Shown one piece after another: positions 61,501 through 64,000 of a stretch of 64,000 nucleotides of DNA. The stretch's first letter is position 1. The number at the start of each line of letters is the position of its first letter. The stretch covers positions 7,843,427 through 7,907,426 of the forward strand of contig NW_024881296.1 of assembly GCF_018691265.1 (NCBI RefSeq), given 5' to 3'. A model generated the notes under the pieces. It was not told the DNA's origin. It did not search any database and worked only from the letters and a program-made list of their open reading frames with translations. The stretch comes from Tyto alba (Eukaryota > Chordata > Aves > Strigiformes > Tytonidae). The translations under genes were made by a program, and so were the position numbers.

Positions 61501-62766
61501 GGGAGCGGGCAGCAGGCCCCTGAGCATGGCAGCCCTGCAGACTTGCCTGCGGGGCTCCGGGTGGGCGAAGGGAGGAGACAACTGGCACTGGCGAGGGGGG
61601 GGCCTGCCACCCCAGCACAAACCAGTAAGTTGGAGTCCGTCAGCCTTCCCGGTTTGCAGCCCCTGGCAGGGAAAAGCTGTACCCAGAGCCCACGGGATCC
61701 ACTGGATCCTCTGCAGTTCCGTGCTGGGAAACTGATGCAGACCCCAGACCAAGCCCATCCATGGGTGCTTCCCGGCTGGGCCACCCACATCCCTCGTTCC
61801 CTCTCTCTTTATCCCTTCTCCCGCTGGCAAAACAAAGCTTTTAAATCCCTCCCTGCAGTCTCATTAGTCAGGCTGCAGCTGGGCTCTGGGCTGCAGGGCT
61901 GCTGCAGTGCTACCTGCCTTCTGGAGATGAGTTCCCAGGGGGAAACCGTGCGTCGGGAGGCAGGGACAGGGGTGCCCACTGGCAGGCCACAGTGCAGGGC
62001 GGGATGAGGCGGGAGGACAGCCAGGCAGCGTGGACTGTGCGTGCTCACCGCCACGGTGCTCCGCAGGCAGCAGCTCGAGGCCTGGACCAGTGATGTCTCA
62101 TGCAGGGTGATTACACACGTTGCTTTCTCTCCTCCCCCTGCCCTACTCCACCAAGTCTTCTGTTTTTAATGTCAAATTTTTCTGGAGGTTTTGCTGAAGG
62201 GAGCATGCAGAAAAAAGACCAAAGGGTCTAGGCTAGGGTGAGTGACCTTCCCTTTTGGGAGGTACATGGCCAAAGGCGCCGAGTCCCCTTCTTGCATGGA
62301 CTCATTTGGCAGCTGCCCCTGCCTGTGTTCCAGGGGGTGCCAGGAGGGAGAAGGCTGGAGCACATGAGGTGCTCCCCGCAGCTTCTCGAGCAGCCATCAC
62401 AAGTATCTGGCAAGCATCACTGCACAGGTGCTGGCTGACACTGCTCAGCACCCAGCCCTTCGGCCCCAAGCCCTGGCCAGTGGGCCAGGATGCCAGGAGC
62501 CACTGGAGCCAGGACACCAGCCCTCCAGAGGAGCAGTGCAAGAGAGTTCAACTCGTGTGTTTTCCTCTTGTAGGTTTTATTCAAACTTCTTTTGGGCAGT
62601 GCTAAATTTGGAGAAGCTGCCTTATTCTTGTCTGTGTTAGCTGTCTTCAACGTCCTCTTCGTTACCTGTATTCCTGTCATCCTTTATTTTACCAAAGTGG
62701 AGTACTGGAGCTCTTTTGACATCGTTCCTTGGGGAAACCTCTGCGGATTTTCGATTCTCTTATTGA
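1649..62766 (+). CDS. SLC35F3: SLC35F3, putative thiamine transporter (five coding exons, 3' end outside window)
   Basis: Joining 1649-1724, 17487-17811, 53569-53788, 59874-59999 and 62574-62766 gives 940 coding bases: 313 codons plus the first base of codon 314, with no stop. The protein begins MKKHSARVAPLSACNS and has a cytosolic tail of about 60 residues. Seven hydrophobic helices follow (about 64-86, 97-118, 149-171, 178-199, 208-226, 231-249, 264-288) and an eighth starts near 301. This is the ten-helix drug/metabolite transporter fold of the SLC35F group. I recognise SLC35F3 by recalled similarity, including the N-terminus, the QLKKIFWGVAVVL block, the ADGFHSHSVIG loop and FTKVEYWSSF. 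SLC35F4 is the closest alternative but should differ at the N-terminus. From literature, human SLC35F3 is linked to thiamine uptake; substrate specificity is not visible here. The human protein is about 421 residues, so roughly 108 residues lie downstream. Introns are phase 1, 2, 0, 0 and 1. Confidence 0.93.
1769..1866 (+). repeat. GC-rich minisatellite, about three 33-34 bp units
   Basis: Three head-to-tail copies each begin GGGATGCTCCGGGG: 1769-1802 (34 bp), 1803-1835 (33 bp) and 1836-1866 (diverged, partial). They lie 45 bp inside intron 1. Units differ by a few bases, suggesting local duplication some time ago. Confidence 0.85.
1881..1957. repeat. Long GC-rich inverted repeat (31 bp arms)
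   Basis: Arm 1881-1911 pairs with 1927-1957 across a 15-base loop. Checking base by base I find one C-C mismatch (1892/1946) and one T-G pair (1904/1934). It is transcribed as part of intron 1 and should form a very stable hairpin in RNA or single-stranded DNA. Confidence 0.9.
2013..2039. repeat. Homopolymer C27 run
   Basis: Twenty-seven consecutive C on the + strand (G27 on the template strand) within the CpG island in intron 1. Runs this long are prone to sequencing and assembly length error, and to G-quadruplex/i-motif formation. Confidence 0.95.
2500..2990 (+). repeat. Purine-rich, strand-asymmetric tract
   Basis: For nearly 500 bases the + strand is strongly biased to A and G (GAGG, GGAAG and AGAAGAA runs, then A-rich GAAGAAAAAAAG blocks). 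It has no clear repeat unit and no plausible coding ORF. It lies immediately after the CpG island in the transcribed direction of intron 1. By eye roughly three quarters of bases are purines; this was not counted exactly. Confidence 0.7.
3185..3300. repeat. Ancient MIR/L3-type retroposon relic
   Basis: The block 'cctcctctaggcagggagcacatctccc' followed by 'tttatgaatcataaaataataataat' resembles the widespread amniote retroposon tail of the form 'gggcagggac...accataatacaaataataataat'. It is diverged; family and strand assignment rest on recalled consensus only. Confidence 0.45.
5070..5175 (-). repeat. MIR-like SINE relic
   Basis: Contains 'ttattatcctcattttgcagatgg', close to the reverse complement of the MIR core, followed at the right spacing by a segment matching the complement of 'gacaagttgcttcattctgcag' (MIR: gggcaagttacttaacctct). 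The match to two linked MIR blocks in the right order supports the call; divergence is high. Confidence 0.6.
10790..11115 (-). repeat. Ancient CR1 LINE relic (reverse transcriptase region)
   Basis: The + strand shows in order 'aacttcgtcacctcac', 'ctataaggccctttggagtgggattttgtcagaagcctc' and 'tgtgcctgttgaccccc'. Each resembles the complement of the old amniote CR1 reverse-transcriptase region, including the remnant of the KAFDKVPH-type motif (here broken by a stop). Stops and indels are frequent, so it is a fossil that long predates the bird-type CR1 copies near 20.7 and 35 kb. Confidence 0.6.
17487..17811 (+). CDS. SLC35F3: SLC35F3 coding exon 2 (cytosolic tail, TM1-TM2)
   Basis: Preceded by a strong acceptor (gttttcttctccccag). 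The exon completes codon 26 (Gly) and runs to the first two bases of codon 134 (Arg). It encodes a Glu/Pro/Ala-rich linker (27-50), a Cys/Trp cluster CCWKC (54-58), TM1 (about 64-86) and TM2 (about 97-118, with the aromatic stretch WFATNWNFLFFPLYY), then a basic loop KQRYR. The donor is CAG|GTATGG at 17812. The length of 325 is not a multiple of three, so skipping it would break the frame. The linker at 27-50 looks like the fast-evolving part of the protein, while the helices look conserved. Confidence 0.95.
19480..19590 (+). repeat. MIR-like SINE relic
   Basis: The segment 'ttgtggttttgagcaagtcactacagacctctgatttccttg' follows the MIR order 'tgtgaccttgggcaagtcacttaacctctctg...tttcctcatctg', with a degraded 'ttcatttggatgagac' at the 3' side. 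Confidence 0.5.
20215..20350. promoter_or_regulatory. Isolated GC-rich CpG pocket in intron 2
   Basis: About 130 bases with roughly a dozen CpG dinucleotides (cagccgccgcc, cccggcggcggcac, ccgcgggtggc) sit within CpG-poor AT-rich intron. It could be a small intronic CpG island or alternative promoter, a recently methylation-protected element, or a GC-rich insertion. No coding resemblance was seen. Confidence 0.4.
20660..20955 (+). mobile_element. CR1 LINE, 5'-truncated 3' end
   Basis: About 295 bases covering the last part of CR1 ORF2 and its 3' UTR. Translation contains the CR1 C-terminal EGRFRLYVRKKFFPVRVVR and VAAPSLEGFKARVDGAL. The element ends in the CR1 tail 'ccattctctgattctatgat', with a complete last octamer and a diverged penultimate one. 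Such 5'-truncated copies are the normal fate of CR1 retrotransposition. It is not autonomous and lies in the same orientation as the host gene. Confidence 0.9.
21911..21932 (+). repeat. (ATTT)n short tandem repeat
   Basis: About five ATTT units in AT-rich intron 2. Nothing else notable. Confidence 0.8.
27515..27610 (-). repeat. Old CR1 3'-end fragment
   Basis: 'tcatagaagcacggagtaattctggatgatgg' followed by 'aggtctctagtccaacttgctcagcacagagcca' resembles the complement of the CR1 3' UTR variant with 'TCTAGTCCAACCCCCTGCTCAGAGCAG'. It is short and diverged. Confidence 0.5.
31846..31876 (+). repeat. G-rich quadruplex-type motif
   Basis: Four or more G tracts separated by single T/A spacers (ggggggg-t-ggggg-at-ggg-t-ggggg) on the + strand of intron 2. 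Fits the standard G-quadruplex pattern with very short loops. Confidence 0.7.
32657..32678 (+). repeat. Homopolymer G22 run
   Basis: Twenty-two consecutive G within a locally GC-rich patch (32.4-32.7 kb) of intron 2. Likely assembly-length uncertain and able to form G-quadruplex on the non-template strand. Confidence 0.95.
34110..34245. repeat. Ancient MIR/L3-type retroposon relic
   Basis: Ordered blocks 'tgcttaatatttgtatg', 'ttgtgctaggtgcttttccaacag' and 'agtgcctgtgccacagagcctgtagtc' parallel the amniote retroposon 'ttatttgtatta...ttgtgctaggcgctgtacaaacac...agtccctgccccaaagagcttacagtc'. Order and spacing fit. Exact family and strand are uncertain. Confidence 0.5.
34764..35870 (-). mobile_element. 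CR1 LINE fragment with degenerate ORF2
   Basis: On the - strand a 5'-truncated CR1 of about 1.1 kb ends at 34764 with the 3' octamer pair (seen on + as catagaatcatagagt). An open frame of 309 codons (34807-35736) encodes CR1 reverse transcriptase pieces: WLDGHTQRVVVNG, TSGAPQGSVLE, LMKFNKAKCKVLHMGRGNP and DIRKKFF. The catalytic F-A-D-D box reads F-T-D-N, so it cannot be active. Between PYEDKLRDCSQL and KEGRFRLDIR the usual segment of about 40 residues is missing, in frame. Upstream (35737-35870) CR1 homology continues with frame breaks. It lies opposite to SLC35F3 transcription. Confidence 0.92.
36361..36383 (+). repeat. Homopolymer A23 run
   Basis: Twenty-three A in intron 2, following an AT-rich stretch without a recognisable retroposon body. 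It may be a poly(A) tail relic or simple expansion. Confidence 0.9.
42515..42600 (+). repeat. (TG/TA)n compound microsatellite
   Basis: Alternating purine-pyrimidine blocks (gtgagtgtatgtatatatgtgtatt, then gatatatatatatgtgtgtgtatatgtgtgt) with one interruption near 42550-42560. Impure and moderately old. Confidence 0.8.
43195..43375 (-). repeat. MIR-like SINE relic
   Basis: In + orientation, 'cctcaacacagccctggga', then 'gggtgacttggccatgctcatacagggaatttgtgatagagc', then 'cctcaaattcagtctcccagcaccctttcc' reproduces the reverse-complement MIR order (aacaaccctatgag ... gtgacttgcccaaggtcacacagct...gcagagc ... aacccaggtct). Confidence 0.55.
44603..44617 (+). repeat. Homopolymer T15 run
   Basis: Fifteen T in intron 2. 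No retroposon body was recognised on either side. Confidence 0.85.
47395..47500 (+). repeat. MIR-like SINE relic
   Basis: 'ttgcctctctgtgccctagcttgcacatctgtaaaatggctttcacgagctcaccc' follows the MIR core 'ttaacctctctgtgcctcagtttcctcatctgtaaaatgggg...tacctacct' with good conservation around CATCTGTAAAATGG. Confidence 0.6.
52517..52546 (+). repeat. Homopolymer A30 run
   Basis: Thirty A about 1 kb upstream of exon 3. No SINE or processed pseudogene body is recognisable before it. Length probably varies between individuals and assemblies; it creates spurious poly-Lys/poly-Phe ORFs. Confidence 0.9.
53569..53788 (+). CDS. SLC35F3: SLC35F3 coding exon 3 (TM3-TM4)
   Basis: The acceptor is tttctctccttgttttag. 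The first G completes Arg134, then ECCRFFGDNGLTLKVFFTKA continues into TM3 (about 149-171) and TM4 (about 178-199, with the CCNKAFVF motif). The exon ends at Arg207 with donor AGG|GTAAGT at 53789, close to ideal. The positively charged VLRDRFMGVR segment closes TM4 on the cytosolic side. The length of 220 is not a multiple of three, so its skipping would shift the frame. The intron 3 donor is followed at once by a pyrimidine-rich tract. Confidence 0.95.
53798..53862 (+). promoter_or_regulatory. SLC35F3: Pyrimidine-rich tract downstream of exon 3 donor
   Basis: Starting 10 bases into intron 3, some 65 bases are almost purely C and T (ctccttatctctgtctccc, cccttctgcctttcc, ccccttctctctc). It contains UCUU and CUCUCU-type sites bound by PTB-family splicing regulators. 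A role in exon 3 choice is inference. Confidence 0.45.
54564..54587 (+). repeat. G-rich run in intron 3
   Basis: G10-C-G9-C-GG: a near-homopolymer G tract able to form a quadruplex on the + strand. Length is likely assembly-sensitive. Confidence 0.85.
57643..57895 (-). repeat. Ancient CR1 LINE relic (3' part)
   Basis: The + strand carries in order 'agccatactgagtcagagcaaaggtgcatctgcccc', 'atgatattttctcatgagactttccagcctccagcaactt', 'aggacttcctgag' and 'ttaatagttcttgacagac...cttccacgagtttatcc'. These parallel the complement of the old amniote CR1 3' region ('...actgggtcagaccaaaggtccatctagccc...'). Four blocks in the right order make this fairly secure, though diverged. Confidence 0.65.
59838..59861 (+). 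repeat. SLC35F3: (CTTT)6 microsatellite in exon 4 polypyrimidine tract
   Basis: Six perfect CTTT units lie between the branch-point consensus CACTAAC (59830-59836) and the exon 4 AG (59872-59873). The repeat therefore supplies most of the polypyrimidine tract of the exon 4 acceptor. Confidence 0.9.
59874..59999 (+). CDS. SLC35F3: SLC35F3 coding exon 4 (TM5-TM6)
   Basis: Encodes exactly 42 residues (208-249): TM5 (IVAAIFAIAGIVMMTYADGF), the short loop HSHS and TM6 ending SALYK. It is bounded by phase-0 introns on both sides, so it can be skipped without a frameshift, which would remove two helices. The acceptor is ...tgtctccaatcag with a (CTTT)6 tract upstream and a consensus branch point CACTAAC at 59830-59836. 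The donor is AAG|GTAAGC at 60000. This helix pair sits at the middle of the ten-helix fold, where the two structural halves of drug/metabolite transporters meet. Confidence 0.95.
60000..62573 (+). other. SLC35F3: SLC35F3 intron 4
   Basis: 2,574 bases, phase 0, GTAAGC...TTGTAG. GC-rich, with several long but low-complexity ORFs on both strands (for example a 269-codon - strand frame at 61021-61830) that have no family resemblance. No repeat or RNA gene was recognised. Confidence 0.85.
62574..62766 (+). CDS. SLC35F3: SLC35F3 coding exon 5 (TM7, start of TM8)
   Basis: The acceptor is tgtgttttcctcttgtag. The exon encodes residues 250-313: a loop VLFKLLLGSAKFGE, TM7 (about 264-288), the loop FTKVEYWSSFDIVPW and the beginning of TM8 (GFSILLL). 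It ends with a single base A of codon 314 (phase 1); donor A|GTGAGT at 62767. Reading into the intron gives Ser-Glu-stop, so intron retention would truncate the protein at once. The next exon is beyond the window. In the family it should begin with the remaining two bases of a Thr codon; this is inference. Confidence 0.93.
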
Positions 62767-64000
62767 GTGAGTAGATGGGGGGATCTCACACAGCTCGGGG
62801 TGGAGGAGGGGGCCAGAAACTGGGTGCTAGTGGAAGCTGCAGAACTGTGACATACTGGAGCTGTTTTCCCTTCTTCTCAACCTAATTATTAGCTTGAGAA
62901 ATCATGCAGAGGGCCAATTCAGGGCTCCGCTCCTGCTGTTATTACCAAGCCAAAATATCATGGCCATCATTAGAAGGTGCTGTGGTATTAAACTATAAAG
63001 CTTGTCCTAACTCTTATTCATGAAGTCTGCTTCACAGAGATGAGTGACACTTGCCCGGGCATTACCTTGGGCTCAGCAGCATCCCCCGAGCAAGCAGGTT
63101 CGGCCAGGCCAGTCAAGGCCAGCCTCCGGCACCATTGCTGACTTCAGTAATAGCTAATTGCTGTTCCTAAAGAGCAGGAAACTTCTGAAAATGTAGCACT
63201 GCATAGCGCTGATGATGGGAATTTGGTAGGTGGCACTCCTCTCTTCTGCTGCCACTGCTGTGCCACCAAGGGAACCCAGCCTGGGAGGGATGCCAAATCT
63301 AAGTGTTAATGATTCATGGTCATCAGAAATGTGATGCTGTTCCTTGTTAAACTAGGTGTGTTGAGTGTGCTGCCACAGTTGGTCCCTAAACTGGATGACA
63401 GCATCACATCTCCTAAAATGTTCCTTTCCTTTCTGCTAGAAATAGCCCTTCTCCATCCTTCTGTTAAGTCCCAGATCCTCCTGCCCTGAACAGTCACAAC
63501 GCTTGGCTCCAGAAGTACCTCCCATTTACTTACCAGGGGACTCAGTGGGAGGTTTCTGTAAGCAAGTAGTGCAGAACTTGGCAAGCGACTGCTGGGGTAT
63601 GCAATGTAGAGGTACTACTAGAAGACAGACAGAGCCCCAGCTCCTGACAAGTTCAGTATTGGCAACGCTCTCCTGACTTTGCTAAAGCTAATCACCTTAA
63701 AAGAAGGTGAATTTTGCCCAAGTGAATTATTAATTCCTCATGAGACGTTCCATGAACATGGAGTGACATGATAATCATTCAGTTGTAATGATATTATAAT
63801 TTCATTGTACAAAATCGTATTTAGCAAGTTCCTGTTTAGAAGAGGGTTAGATTTAGAGCATCTTCCACCTGCTTTTCTACAAAAAATTGTATCCGGACAG
63901 AAACGGCTGTTTGGCTGAAATCTCCCAGATGAAAAGTGTTCAGTCTCTCAGCAGGGCAAAGGGGATCGGCACAGAGTGGGAATCGCTGCCCATTACACTG
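62767..64000 (+). other. SLC35F3: SLC35F3 intron 5 (partial)
   Basis: Starts with GTGAGT and runs off the window. No further exon resembling the rest of TM8 (expected to start in phase 1) was found up to 64000. No repeats were recognised. Confidence 0.8.

Noticed and set aside
61021..61830. 269-codon - strand ORF in intron 4
   Set aside because: Composition is typical of GC-rich intron antisense frames; overlapping ORFs in other frames; no family resemblance.
1..64000. tRNA, rRNA, CRISPR, operon-like or viral genes
   Set aside because: No cloverleaf, rRNA core, direct-repeat array or retroviral gene was recognised on either strand; the only mobile DNA seen is CR1 and old SINE/LINE relics.

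Overview
This is a vertebrate, almost certainly avian, nuclear genome window. It carries short exons separated by multi-kilobase introns, a GC-rich CpG-island promoter, low repeat density, and CR1 LINE pieces ending in the bird-typical 3' octamer tail. It holds most of one protein-coding gene on the + strand, which I identify as SLC35F3 (solute carrier family 35 member F3, a ten-helix drug/metabolite-superfamily transporter reported as a thiamine carrier). I see no second protein-coding gene, RNA gene, CRISPR array or intact mobile element.

Layout: 1-1130 is upstream flank without a recognisable gene. About 1130-2110 is an extreme CpG island with the promoter, 5' UTR and coding exon 1 (1649-1724). 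Intron 1 (1725-17486) begins inside the island with a minisatellite, a long hairpin, a C27 run and a purine-rich tract, then becomes AT-rich. Exon 2 (17487-17811) encodes the cytosolic tail, TM1 and TM2. Intron 2 (17812-53568) is 35.8 kb long and holds two bird-type CR1 copies, several ancient CR1/MIR-like relics and one isolated CpG pocket. Exon 3 (53569-53788) encodes TM3-4, exon 4 (59874-59999) TM5-6, and exon 5 (62574-62766) TM7 and the start of TM8. The window ends inside intron 5, so the last part of the protein (rest of TM8, TM9-10 and the C-tail) lies downstream.

The five exons join without any frame break into 313 complete codons plus one base. All splice sites are GT-AG and the phases match (1, 2, 0, 0, 1), so this looks like a functional gene. 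Base composition changes along the window: AT-rich up to about 41-45 kb, clearly GC-richer from about 45 kb to 62.5 kb. The long ORFs in the GC-rich parts have low-complexity proline/arginine/glycine composition and are not genes.

I did not find an undescribed biological system. The observations most worth checking are gene-regulatory: a start-stop upstream ORF in the 5' leader, a tetranucleotide microsatellite serving as the polypyrimidine tract of an in-frame skippable exon, a pyrimidine tract just after the exon 3 donor, strong secondary-structure elements and strand asymmetry at the promoter, and an intronic CpG pocket.
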